Assembly: GCF_040703125.1 (NCBI RefSeq)
Contig: NZ_CP160035.1
Coordinates: 4,016,001-4,080,000 of the forward strand
Source: Flavobacterium ovatum
GTDB lineage: Bacteria; Bacteroidota; Bacteroidia; Flavobacteriales; Flavobacteriaceae
Length of the DNA stretch: 64,000 bases
Reading direction: 5' to 3'
The position numbers were made by a program, and so were the translations under genes. Each line of letters starts with the position of its first letter. Position 1 is the first letter of the stretch. The notes beneath the pieces were generated by a model, which was given only the letters and a program-made list of their open reading frames with translations, did no database searches and was not told where the DNA came from. Shown here piece after piece: positions 54,915 to 63,939 of this stretch.

Positions 54915-57900
54915 TTAAAACGTAACATTTACACCTAATGAATATAGTGATGTCAATGGAAATCTTGATAAATCTAGACCTCTTTGAGCTACGTTATTTC
55001 CACCTATTTCTGGATCAAATCCACTATATTTTGTAAAAGTCAATGGGTTTTGTCCTGATACATAAAATCTTAGTTTTGAAATACCCATAGCCGTTGAAAC
55101 GTCTTTTGGCAATGAATACCCTAAGGTTATTAATTTTAATCTAAGGTAAGATCCATCTTCTAAAAATAAATCTGAGATTCCACTAGCATCTCTGTGCGTT
55201 CTTACTTTAGCCAATGGAATATTAGAAGTCGGATTATCCACTGTCCACATATTTACTAAATCAGCGTGACGAAATCTTGCATAAGCATCTGCTTTGGTAC
55301 CATTGATTACTTCGGCACCTACTGATGCATACCAGTTCATAGACATATCAAAGTTTTTGTAATTCCAGCTCATATTGAATCCCATCTCAAAATCAGGCAA
55401 TCCACTACCAGAATACACTCTATCTTTATCATTCAAAACACCATCTCCTTTATCTGCAATACCGTCTCCATCGCTGTCAACTGTTAACTGATCAATAAAT
55501 CTTAAATCTCCTTTTTGAGAGGGTGCCCCTCCAGTCAAATTATTATAAGCAGTTACTTCTGCATCAGTTTTTAAAGTACCATCTGTTTGATACAACCAAA
55601 AAGCAGCTGCTTCACGACCTACCTTAAAGACAGTAGCAGGATCACCTAACACTTGTGAATTAGGATTATATATAATATCAACCCCATCAACAATTTTTGT
55701 GATTTCATTAGTATTTCTGGTAACAGTAAGTCCTAAGTTGAATCTACTTTTTCCGATTTTTTCACGGTAATTTGCACCTATCTCCAAACCTTTATTGACC
55801 ATATTACCAATATTCAGAATTACATTTTGTGGCTGCCCATTTACTACACCAGTAGAACCAGATAAACGCACAGGAAACAACATATCTTCTTTTTTGGTTA
55901 CATAATAATCTGCAGTAAGTGTAAATTTGTTCTTGAAAAACGCAAGATCAATACCTACATTATTAGAAATAGAGGTCTCCCATTTTACTTCTGGATTTGC
56001 ATAAGATACTACAGCAGATCCTAAAGTTAGAGTAACATCATTTGGATCAAAAACATAATTTCTACGACCTGTTATTACAGAAGAATATTGATAAGGATCA
56101 AAACTTTCATTCCCTACAGTACCTCGACTCAACCTAACTTTAAAATTATTAACCGTTCCGATCAAAGGTTGCCAAAATTTTTCATCAGATACATTCCAAG
56201 CGACAGAAATAGATGGAAATGTCGCCCAACGATTCTCACTACCAAACTTACTAGAACCATCTCTACGAGCCAAAACTGACAATAAATATTTACCATCATA
56301 GTTGTATTGAACTCTCCCAAGAAAACTTGCTGTTTTATTCACATAATTAGTACCTGAGTAGGCTCCTGGATCTTGACCTGCATTATTAAGTACCTCAATT
56401 TCATTGGAGATAACCCCGTTTCTATTAGCATAAAATTCTTGGTAAGCACGTTGCTCAAAAGCAGAAGTTGCAATAGCATCAATGGCATGTTTCCCTAATT
56501 TCTTTTTATAATTTAAAGTACCATCCCAACTAAAAACACTTAATCTAGACGCTTGTGCTTCAACTCCGCTTTTTAAAGGGTCTACAGATGATGAGCCAGT
56601 TGTCAAATCGACCAAAGTATATTTCGGTCTAAATATATTTCTAATTTGACTAGAGGTATTTGCACCTACTCTTGAGGTAAAACTCAATTCTTTGGTAAGT
56701 TCTCTAGTAACACTTAAACTAGCATTAATTTTATCTGTTCTTTCATTATCTCTACGTTTAAGATCTTGTGCCAAGGTATTCAAAGGTGTTTCTACTCCAC
56801 CTGCTCCTTCTTCTGTATAAAAAGTATCCGAACTTCCATCTATAAGAGGAAAATAAGGCTTGTAACGAATAGCGTCAGTAATTAAATTATTGGTCGCTCT
56901 ATCTCTATCCTCCATAATAAAACCAATACTGGTATTAATTTTCCAATGGTCTGTAGTATAAGAAGTACTTGCTCTACCATTATATCTTTTAAAAGAAGAA
57001 CCTACCAACACTCCATCTGCACTAAAAAGACCACCTACAACATTGTAAGTGAAATTTTTTGTACCCCCAGAAACATTCAAATTATAGGTTTTGCTCTCTG
57101 CATCATTTACTAAGATTACATTTCTAAGATCATTATCATTAGTCAACCATTCTGGTCGAGTTGGTCCTGGATCAAATGCTGCACTGTAATTCTTTTTTTG
57201 TTGTACTTCAAAATACATTTGTTGAGAAGAATCCATCAAAGCTATCCCTTGTCCAAGATGTTGTACACCGTAGGTAGTTCCAAAATCAACTTTCATTGCC
57301 CCTTCTTTACCTTTCTTAGTAGTAATCAAGATAACACCTCCTGCTCCACGTGTTCCGTAAACGGCTATAGAAGCTCCATCCTTCAAAACATCAATCGTTT
57401 CAATCTCATTGGTACTCAAACGAGGATCTCCCTCTTGCGGGATCCCGTCAACTACAAACAGTGGTGTATTTGAACCCGATAGCGAAGTGATACCTCTAAT
57501 TTGAATACTCGATTGCTCTCCTGGCTCTCCAGAGTTTGCAGTAATATTTACCCCTGCAATTTGCCCTTGCATTGCAGAACCTAAATCGGGAGTAATGAAG
57601 CGTTCAATATCATCTGCTTTCAATTGTGATACTGCACCTGTTAATTCTTTTTTCTTAACGGTACCATATCCTATGACCACTACTTCTTCAAGATCCAAAG
57701 TACTTGATTTCAAAATAACGTTTAAAAACTTACCTGTAACAGGGACATTTTTAGTTATCATTCCAATATAACTTACAGAAATCATATCACCCATTTTTGC
57801 TTTTACAGCATATTCACCATCAAAATTGGTAACAGTTCCTTTTGTAGTACCCTTAACAATTACTGTGGCGCCAGGGATTGGCATCCCATCATCGGCGCTT

Positions 57901-58025
57901 TTAACGGTACCTTGTACTGTTATTTCTTGTGCTTGAGCTGTATTTGTACAGAAAAACGCAAGCATAACAATCATTAGAAAACCCGAAGTTTTTCTATTTG
58001 ACTTAATTTTTTCTTTTATTCTCAT
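54915..58025 (-). CDS. SusC-like TonB-dependent transporter (pair 3)
   Basis: A 1036-residue SusC: signal peptide (ends TAQAQ), a carboxypeptidase-D-like domain (about 35-110, GMPIPGATVIVKGTTKGT), LEEVVVIGYGTVKKKELTG before the plug, NIGKxxxx-type plug segments such as DVLKDGASIAVYGTRGAGG, and a barrel ending SLGVNVTF. It has no STN domain. It opens a separate operon (susC, susD, PKD lipoprotein, propeller enzyme, CBM-like protein) isolated from the upstream sulfatase by a terminator. Confidence 0.92.
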   Translation of the reverse strand: MRIKEKIKSNRKTSGFLMIVMLAFFCTNTAQAQEITVQGTVKSADDGMPIPGATVIVKGTTKGTVTNFDGEYAVKAKMGDMISVSYIGMITKNVPVTGKFLNVILKSSTLDLEEVVVIGYGTVKKKELTGAVSQLKADDIERFITPDLGSAMQGQIAGVNITANSGEPGEQSSIQIRGITSLSGSNTPLFVVDGIPQEGDPRLSTNEIETIDVLKDGASIAVYGTRGAGGVILITTKKGKEGAMKVDFGTTYGVQHLGQGIALMDSSQQMYFEVQQKKNYSAAFDPGPTRPEWLTNDNDLRNVILVNDAESKTYNLNVSGGTKNFTYNVVGGLFSADGVLVGSSFKRYNGRASTSYTTDHWKINTSIGFIMEDRDRATNNLITDAIRYKPYFPLIDGSSDTFYTEEGAGGVETPLNTLAQDLKRRDNERTDKINASLSVTRELTKELSFTSRVGANTSSQIRNIFRPKYTLVDLTTGSSSVDPLKSGVEAQASRLSVFSWDGTLNYKKKLGKHAIDAIATSAFEQRAYQEFYANRNGVISNEIEVLNNAGQDPGAYSGTNYVNKTASFLGRVQYNYDGKYLLSVLARRDGSSKFGSENRWATFPSISVAWNVSDEKFWQPLIGTVNNFKVRLSRGTVGNESFDPYQYSSVITGRRNYVFDPNDVTLTLGSAVVSYANPEVKWETSISNNVGIDLAFFKNKFTLTADYYVTKKEDMLFPVRLSGSTGVVNGQPQNVILNIGNMVNKGLEIGANYREKIGKSRFNLGLTVTRNTNEITKIVDGVDIIYNPNSQVLGDPATVFKVGREAAAFWLYQTDGTLKTDAEVTAYNNLTGGAPSQKGDLRFIDQLTVDSDGDGIADKGDGVLNDKDRVYSGSGLPDFEMGFNMSWNYKNFDMSMNWYASVGAEVINGTKADAYARFRHADLVNMWTVDNPTSNIPLAKVRTHRDASGISDLFLEDGSYLRLKLITLGYSLPKDVSTAMGISKLRFYVSGQNPLTFTKYSGFDPEIGGNNVAQRGLDLSRFPLTSLYSLGVNVTF

Positions 58026-58784
58026 TTGGTTGGTTTTTGATTAATGGCCTTGTACTTATTTCTATTTGTAAAAAATGTAGTCGTATTTTTTTTTAACAAA
58101 TACAGGTCCATTCTAATTTTAAAAATCACTTAAAGAGTTCTGGAATACAAATCCTTTCCTCTTATATCACATATCGTTCTACCTAATTCACTTTAGGTCG
58201 AGTTTAAGAAACTCTTCTTTAATTGCTTTGATTCCATTGTTTAGTTTTAGTTTAGTTTTATTCTTAGTTCATTGATTTCAATCTAATAGCTATTTATTAT
58301 CCTTTTTCAATACTAACAAATAGTCTTTAATACGAATACTTAATTTATTTTAGATATTAATTTTATAGCTTATAATAAATAACCTTAAATAGTACTGTAT
58401 TCTCAACTATTCCGACAATGTAAAGGTTAAAATAAACTTAATGTTTTTTGTACCTAAGCGTACACAATATGTATCTGTGGGTAAATTTATCAAGCACAAG
58501 CCACTTCCTATGATAAATAAAACGACTAAACAATTTACACACAGTGACTTACGTAAAAGTACAACTTTCCACACACATATTAAATAATATCTCTTAATTT
58601 ATGTTAAAAAATAAAATCTTCATTACATTTTCTTACCAAAGTTACTCCTAGCAAAAAAGAGATTGTTTCACATCATGTAAAACAATCTCTTTTTTGTATT
58701 TTAATCTATATCATACTATTCCGGAATTCATCAAAATAGCTAGTTAGAATAGTCCTTTTATGTTTTTAACTTACACAGCAATTC
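58026..58784. other. 759-base noncoding region upstream of the third susC
   Basis: No gene is visible on either strand. It contains the terminator at 58652-58696 and presumably the promoter and a long leader of the third Sus operon. A TAACTTTG on the minus strand (58637-58644) fits the flavobacterial -7 consensus but no well-spaced TTG accompanies it. Confidence 0.5.
58652..58696 (-). terminator. terminator after the sulfatase at 58785
   Basis: Arms CAAAAAAGAGATTGTTT (58652-58668) and AAACAATCTCTTTTTTG (58680-58696) are fully complementary, with an 11-base loop. It lies 89 bases past the sulfatase stop on the minus strand and separates that gene from the susC operon. Confidence 0.85.
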
Positions 58785-60281
58785 TTATTCAACAACCGCA
58801 TTTGGAGGCAAAGGAACATGGTTTGAATGACGCCATTTGACCAACTCTGCCAATAGTTTTTGCGTTACCTTTTTATTAGATTCAGCAATATTATTAGCTT
58901 CTAATGGATCTTTGGATAGATCATACAACTCTAATTTTCCATCAGCCAAGAACTCAATTAATTTGAACTCTTTTTTTCTAATAACTGAACAAGCTCCGTG
59001 TTTGTACTGACTAGATACCTGCAAAAATATGGGGCGTTTCGCAAAAAACTTAGTGTCTTTTTTAAATTCAGGTGTAATTGAATTTCCGTCCAAAATCCCT
59101 TTGTAATCTTTAATTCCGGCAACATCCATAAATGTCGGGAAGAAATCTAAAACCGAAATCGCAACATCAGTTCTCCTAGCATTTACTTTCCCTTTCCAGT
59201 TCACTAGTGTAGGCACCTTGATTCCACCCTCATAAATATATCCTTTAGAATCTCTAAGAAGTTTGTTGGTACTAGGCCCTTCGTTTTGTCCATTATCAGA
59301 CGTAACGATAATCATCGTGTTTTCTCTTAAATTATTTTTATCCAAATAATCAATCACTCTTTGAATATTATCATCTACAGACTCTACCATAGTGGCATAT
59401 TCAACCATCGTTTGACGTCTTTTCCCTAAACCTTGCCCCGTGATTGGATCCCCTTCTTTCTTCGAATATTTATCCAACATTGCTTGATTACGTGCTAATA
59501 TGGGATTATGTACCGCATAAAAATCTAAGTTTATCATGAAAGGTTCGTTTTTATGGGCTTCCATAAATTCAAGTGCTTCATCGGTCAATCGGTCAGTCAA
59601 CCATTCATCCCCTTTTTTAGGTTCGATAAAAGGATTACTAAAAGGTGCTTTATACCCTTTCGTTTCACTCTTATATCCTCCTAATTCAAAGGCAGGATCT
59701 CCTCTAAAAGTACCACCAACATTTTTCAAAAAACCTCTTCCTTCTGGATAATACTGCTGTACCTCTTTGGATTTATGAAGTGCTACCCAATCATAATCAC
59801 CTGGATCTGGTTGTCCTAGTTTTTCTTTCAGAGGATAACTCATCTTTAATTCATTTATTGGATCTGGTCCAACAATATGCCATTTCCCAAGATGGATTGC
59901 TTTGTATCCGGCTTTAGCTAAAGGTTCTGCATAGATTGGATGCTCTCTTCCTACTGTCCAACGGGAAAAAATATTTTCTTGATCAGTTCCTTTTTCTAAA
60001 ACAGGAACGGTATAGACTCCCGTTCTAAAAGATTGCTTACCCGTAAAAATAGCAGTCCTTGATGGTGAACAGGTGGGATATGTATAGGAATTATCAAATA
60101 CTAAACTCTCTTTGGCCAATTTATCTAAATTGGGTGTTTCATAAAACGTTGACCCATTAAACCCAACGTCAGCATAACCCAAATCATCGACCAAAATAAA
60201 TACGATATTAGGTTTTTTATTTTGTGCATGCCCGAAACTCAGCCCAAGAAATAGAGTTACTATATAAATTAATTTATTCAT
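58785..60281 (-). CDS. family S1 formylglycine sulfatase
   Basis: A 498-residue secreted sulfatase (signal peptide ends FGHAQ). The metal site starts at VDDLGYADVGFNG, and Cys71 in PTCSPSRTAIFTG is the formylglycine site. VTSDNGQNEGPSTNKLLRDSKG replaces the usual SDHG with SDNG, as in arylsulfatase-A-like subfamilies such as S1_16. It is a single-gene transcript between the arsenosugar-type cluster and the third Sus operon. It probably acts on a different sulfate position from the three sulfatases at the other end of the locus. Confidence 0.87.
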   Translation of the reverse strand: MNKLIYIVTLFLGLSFGHAQNKKPNIVFILVDDLGYADVGFNGSTFYETPNLDKLAKESLVFDNSYTYPTCSPSRTAIFTGKQSFRTGVYTVPVLEKGTDQENIFSRWTVGREHPIYAEPLAKAGYKAIHLGKWHIVGPDPINELKMSYPLKEKLGQPDPGDYDWVALHKSKEVQQYYPEGRGFLKNVGGTFRGDPAFELGGYKSETKGYKAPFSNPFIEPKKGDEWLTDRLTDEALEFMEAHKNEPFMINLDFYAVHNPILARNQAMLDKYSKKEGDPITGQGLGKRRQTMVEYATMVESVDDNIQRVIDYLDKNNLRENTMIIVTSDNGQNEGPSTNKLLRDSKGYIYEGGIKVPTLVNWKGKVNARRTDVAISVLDFFPTFMDVAGIKDYKGILDGNSITPEFKKDTKFFAKRPIFLQVSSQYKHGACSVIRKKEFKLIEFLADGKLELYDLSKDPLEANNIAESNKKVTQKLLAELVKWRHSNHVPLPPNAVVE

Positions 60282-60472
60282 TTGTCTTTACTTTTTTGAT
60301 TAATCTTTTTTACTCTAACAAAGTACACAATCAATTTCCAATAATTTGTTCTCCTTAATTAATAGTTTGTATTCCTTAGTAAACAAAGGTTTTTTTTTAG
60401 TTAAATTACTCCATAGAAGTCAGGATTATTCATTTGATCGTCTATAATATATATCTTTATAAAAAACTAATA

Positions 60473-60961
60473 ATGCGGTATATCCTAATTTTTCTATTTC
60501 TTAGCTATAACTTGAGCACTTTGGCACAAAATAGCATTCCAAATGTATTGAAAAAGTACAACAAAGAAACAGTACCCTATATTAAAATAAATGAGTTAAA
60601 TAACTCTAGCTACATTCTTCTGGATTCCAGAGAACCCAGAGAATACGAAGTAAGTCACATTCCAAATGCCATTTTTGTAGGCTATGATCATTTCAAACCC
60701 GAAAAGATGAGTAAATTAATCAAAAACCGAAATACGCCAATAGTCGTATATTGTTCTATTGGTGTGCGATCTGAACAAATTGGAGAAAAACTACAAAAAC
60801 TAGGTTATACCAACGTTCATAATCTTTATGGTGGTATTTTTGAATATAAAAATAATGGAGGTACAGTTGTCAATCAAAACAATAAAAAAACAGACAGTGT
60901 TCATGCCTACAACAAACAATGGAGTGTTTATCTTATCAAAGGAATTAAAATATATGAATAA
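60473..60961 (+). CDS. exported rhodanese-like sulfurtransferase
   Basis: A 162-residue single rhodanese domain with a signal peptide (ends STLAQ) when started at the ATG at 60473. An earlier Met at 60434 would put a tyrosine-rich leader before the signal. LLDSREPREYEVSHIPNAI is the first rhodanese signature, and the active-site loop is VVYCSIGVRSEQ with the catalytic Cys. GYTNVHNLYGGIFEYKN closes the domain. The stop overlaps the next gene by eight bases, so it heads an operon. Likely periplasmic; its sulfur substrate is unknown. Confidence 0.82.
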   Translation: MRYILIFLFLSYNLSTLAQNSIPNVLKKYNKETVPYIKINELNNSSYILLDSREPREYEVSHIPNAIFVGYDHFKPEKMSKLIKNRNTPIVVYCSIGVRSEQIGEKLQKLGYTNVHNLYGGIFEYKNNGGTVVNQNNKKTDSVHAYNKQWSVYLIKGIKIYE

Positions 60962-61544
60962 CGCCTTAATTATATTTACTCGAAATCCAGAATTAGGAAA
61001 AGTAAAAACTCGCTTAGCAAAATCGATTGGCGATGAAAAAGCCCTTCAGGTTTACACTGACTTGCTAGAACATACGATGTTGCAAACCCAATATTTGGAT
61101 TGTGATAAATATGTTTTTTATGATACTATGATTATCGAAAATGACATTTGGGACAACAAAACCTATCATAAAAAACTACAAACAGAAGGGGATCTAGGAG
61201 AACGCATGCACGCCGCTTTTGAAGAGTTATTTGCAATAGGACATCAAAAATGTATTATTGTAGGTAGTGATTTATTCGACTTACAAACCATTGATATCAA
61301 ACATGCTTTTCATGCTATGGATTACAATGAAGTCATAATAGGTCCCGCTTTAGATGGTGGTTATTATCTTTTAGGTCTAAAAAAAATGCATCCTACTCTT
61401 TTTAAAAATAAACAATGGGGAACAAATTCCGTATTATCAGATACTTTAAATAATATACCATTACACCATGTTTATCTTCTAAAAACATTAAACGACATCG
61501 ACACAATCGAAGATTTAGAAAAAAGCAATTATATTTTTAAATAA
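60954..61544 (+). CDS. TIGR04282-type glycosyltransferase (arsenosugar-associated)
   Basis: A 196-residue GT-A-fold protein. I start it at the ATG at 60954, because the family begins NALIIFTRNPELGKVKTRLA, and the longer upstream reading lies inside the rhodanese gene. VGSDLFDLQT and the GPALDGGYYLLGLK segment are diagnostic of the family once called DUF2064 and now named TIGR04282, arsenosugar biosynthesis-associated glycosyltransferase. A second partner type (TIGR04283) is encoded at 63231. It ends at the base before the desaturase-like gene starts. Confidence 0.82.
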   Translation: MNNALIIFTRNPELGKVKTRLAKSIGDEKALQVYTDLLEHTMLQTQYLDCDKYVFYDTMIIENDIWDNKTYHKKLQTEGDLGERMHAAFEELFAIGHQKCIIVGSDLFDLQTIDIKHAFHAMDYNEVIIGPALDGGYYLLGLKKMHPTLFKNKQWGTNSVLSDTLNNIPLHHVYLLKTLNDIDTIEDLEKSNYIFK

Positions 61545-62417
61545 ATGAATAAATACTTACAAACTATACTAGACTCCTATACTGGATATTTCAACTATCT
61601 CCTCAATGAAATCCAATTCCCCAATTGGGACAATTATTTCTATGGATTAATTGCAATGTCTCTGGTTGTATGGATTTTGGAGTTACTTTTTCCTTGGCGA
61701 AAAAACCAAGCAATTTTGCGTAAAGATTTTTGGTTGGATTTATTCTATCTGTTTTTTAATTTCTTCCTCCTCAACCTTATTCTATTAATTGCCTTGTCCA
61801 ATATAACAGCACAGCTCATTAATGATTTTTCAGGGATATTTGGACTCGAATTGACTTCCATACAACTCTTTGCTATTTCAGACTTACCCACTCCTTGGTC
61901 ATTGCTGATTTTTTTTCTAATTAGTGATTTCATCCAGTGGAACGTACACCGATTGTTGCATATCGTTCCATTTTTATGGAAAATTCATCAAACGCATCAT
62001 AGTGTTAAAGAAATGGGTTTTGCTGCACATTTTAGATACAACTGGATGGAACCCATAGTTTATAAATCAATTTTATACCTTCCTATTATGATTATTGGCG
62101 GTGTGAATGTTCAAGATGTATTTATTGTCCATTTCATTAGTATTGCTATTGGACATCTCAATCATGCCAACATTGGATGGGATTATGGTTATCTAAAATA
62201 CATACTCAACAACCCAAAAATGCACATTTGGCACCACAGCAAAAAGCTACCGAATAAATATGGTGTGAATTTTGGAATCTCATTAAGTCTTTGGGATTAT
62301 TTATTTGGAACAAATTATATCCCTAGTGATGGGAAAAACATTGAATTGGGGTTTAAAAATGACCATCAATTCCCCCAAGATTTTTTAGAACAAGAACTTT
62401 ATCCCTTAAAAAAATAA
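61545..62417 (+). CDS. sterol desaturase / fatty acid hydroxylase superfamily protein
   Basis: A 290-residue membrane protein with four hydrophobic segments and the three histidine clusters of the di-iron hydroxylase superfamily: HRLLH (about 131-135), HQTHH (about 145-149) and HIWHH near residue 229. SDFIQWNVHRLLH and NKYGVNFGISLSLWDYLFGT are family landmarks. It could hydroxylate a lipid or membrane-bound sugar acceptor. It starts directly after the glycosyltransferase stop, which suggests a role in the same pathway. Confidence 0.82.
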   Translation: MNKYLQTILDSYTGYFNYLLNEIQFPNWDNYFYGLIAMSLVVWILELLFPWRKNQAILRKDFWLDLFYLFFNFFLLNLILLIALSNITAQLINDFSGIFGLELTSIQLFAISDLPTPWSLLIFFLISDFIQWNVHRLLHIVPFLWKIHQTHHSVKEMGFAAHFRYNWMEPIVYKSILYLPIMIIGGVNVQDVFIVHFISIAIGHLNHANIGWDYGYLKYILNNPKMHIWHHSKKLPNKYGVNFGISLSLWDYLFGTNYIPSDGKNIELGFKNDHQFPQDFLEQELYPLKK

Positions 62418-62479
62418 GTTCATGGTGTCAGGAACATCAAAAAGCATCGTCTCTACTAACAAATAATTAAACTGTAATC

Positions 62480-63238
62480 ATGAAAAAGCTACTCCTAACA
62501 CTATTATTAATACCGCTACTGTCCATGTGCAACAACCGCTCAAAAGCCGATAGCGCACCAGAACAAATTCCAATCAGCACTAATGAGGTAATAAAAGAGA
62601 TAGATCACTCTAAATGGGATGCTTTATTGAAAAAACATGTTTCTGTATCAGGAAATGTCAACTACAAAGGTTTTCTTAAAGATAAAAGAGAATTGGAATC
62701 CTACTTAGATGTTCTTGAAGCTAATACACCATCAAAATCTTGGAGTCGAAATGCAACTTTAGCGTATTGGATCAATGTTTATAATGCTTATACCGTAAAA
62801 TTAATCGTTGACAATTATCCTGTAAAAAGCATCAAAGAAATCAGTAATCCTTGGGGTAAAAAATTCTTTACTCTAGGAGGAGAAAAATATAGTTTAGAAG
62901 AAGTAGAACATAAAATACTTCGAAAAATGGGAGAACCTAGAATACATTTTGCTATTAATTGCGCCTCGTATTCTTGTCCAAATTTATTAAACGAAGCCTA
63001 TACTGAAGCTAAACTTAGTAAACAATTAGCCCAAGTTGCTAAAGATTTCATTAATGATAAAACTAAAAACACCATTACAACTTCAAGTATAGAAATCTCT
63101 GAAATTTTCAATTGGTTTGGTGGTGATTTCAAAACCAAAGGCTCTATAATTGATTTTCTAAACCAATACAGTACCGTAAAAATTAGTTCGAAAGCAAAAA
63201 CGTCTTTCAAAGACTATAACTGGAATTTAAATGAATAA
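62480..63238 (+). CDS. DUF547 lipoprotein
   Basis: A 252-residue lipoprotein with the lipobox LLSMC (residues 13-17). The DUF547 domain covers about residues 45-235, with AYWINVYNAYTVKLIVDNYP, NPWGKKFFTLGG and IHFAINCASYSCP as typical segments. The conserved cysteine and histidine pattern suggests a papain-like fold, but no activity is established. It overlaps the next glycosyltransferase by eight bases. DUF547 genes often accompany TIGR04282/TIGR04283 genes, to my recollection. Confidence 0.82.
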   Translation: MKKLLLTLLLIPLLSMCNNRSKADSAPEQIPISTNEVIKEIDHSKWDALLKKHVSVSGNVNYKGFLKDKRELESYLDVLEANTPSKSWSRNATLAYWINVYNAYTVKLIVDNYPVKSIKEISNPWGKKFFTLGGEKYSLEEVEHKILRKMGEPRIHFAINCASYSCPNLLNEAYTEAKLSKQLAQVAKDFINDKTKNTITTSSIEISEIFNWFGGDFKTKGSIIDFLNQYSTVKISSKAKTSFKDYNWNLNE

Positions 63239-63923
63239 AATTTCCATAATCATACCTATATATAATGAGGTTGAAAACATTCAATCCGCTTTAATGTATA
63301 TTGAACGTATGATTTCGAAAACTATTGGATATGAAATTATTATTGTCGACGGTGGCAGTACTGATGGTTCACAAGAAAAGATAAAACAATCTAAAACGAT
63401 TCGGTTTATCAATTCTCCAAAAGGCAGAGCCATTCAGATGAATGCTGGAGCAAAAGTTACCACAGGAACTATTTTATACTTTTTACATTGCGATAGTTTG
63501 CCTCCAGAAAATTTTGATTTATCTATTGTACAACAAATAGAAAAAGGCAATCAAGCAGGCTGTTTCCGAATGAAATTTGACTGGAATCATCCTGTTTTAT
63601 CTATTTCGCAATGGTTTACTAGATTCAATCACATTAGTTGTAGAGGCGGTGATCAATCCTTATTTGTGACTAAAGAGTTGTTCGATAGCATTAATGGTTT
63701 TGATGAAGCCTTTGTTATTTATGAAGACAACGAAATTATTAAACGATTGTATGCAAAAAAACAATTTGTGGTCATCCCACAATATGTGATTACATCGGCT
63801 AGAAAATATAAAAAAAATGGAGTTTGGCGTTTGCAATATCATTTTAGCATTATCCATCTCAAACGAAAAATGGGGCATTCAGTATCCAGTTTACAAACCT
63901 ATTACAGAAAAAACATTATCTAA
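63231..63923 (+). CDS. TIGR04283-type family 2 glycosyltransferase (arsenosugar-associated)
   Basis: A 230-residue GT2 enzyme. SIIIPIYNEVENI opens the GT-A fold, IIIVDGGSTDGSQEKI holds the nucleotide-binding Asp, LHCDSLPP is the DxD-like metal site (CDS form), and GGDQSLFVTKELF is the acceptor segment. This combination, including GRAIQMNAGA, is that of TIGR04283. Together with the TIGR04282 protein it indicates an arsenosugar-type or related glycolipid pathway; the defining radical SAM enzyme (ArsS) is not in the window but may lie beyond 64000. Confidence 0.85.
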   Translation: MNKISIIIPIYNEVENIQSALMYIERMISKTIGYEIIIVDGGSTDGSQEKIKQSKTIRFINSPKGRAIQMNAGAKVTTGTILYFLHCDSLPPENFDLSIVQQIEKGNQAGCFRMKFDWNHPVLSISQWFTRFNHISCRGGDQSLFVTKELFDSINGFDEAFVIYEDNEIIKRLYAKKQFVVIPQYVITSARKYKKNGVWRLQYHFSIIHLKRKMGHSVSSLQTYYRKNII

Positions 63924-63939
63924 ATATTAAACACAAAAA

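Noticed and set aside
54915..58025. Internal repeats in the susC genes as a CRISPR-like or repeat array
   Set aside because: The similarities come from barrel strands and plug motifs shared by SusC proteins; no regular repeat-spacer order exists anywhere in the window.
13766..60281. Reading the PUL as an ulvan locus because of sulfatases, GH2 and GH105
   Set aside because: No rhamnosidase (GH78), GH39 or recognisable ulvan lyase is present, and the beta-helix protein follows GH82 motifs. Ulvan cannot be fully excluded for the lyase/GH105 pair.
13766..60281. Reading the PUL as an agar or porphyran locus
   Set aside because: No GH16 or GH86 agarase/porphyranase and no GH117 gene is visible.
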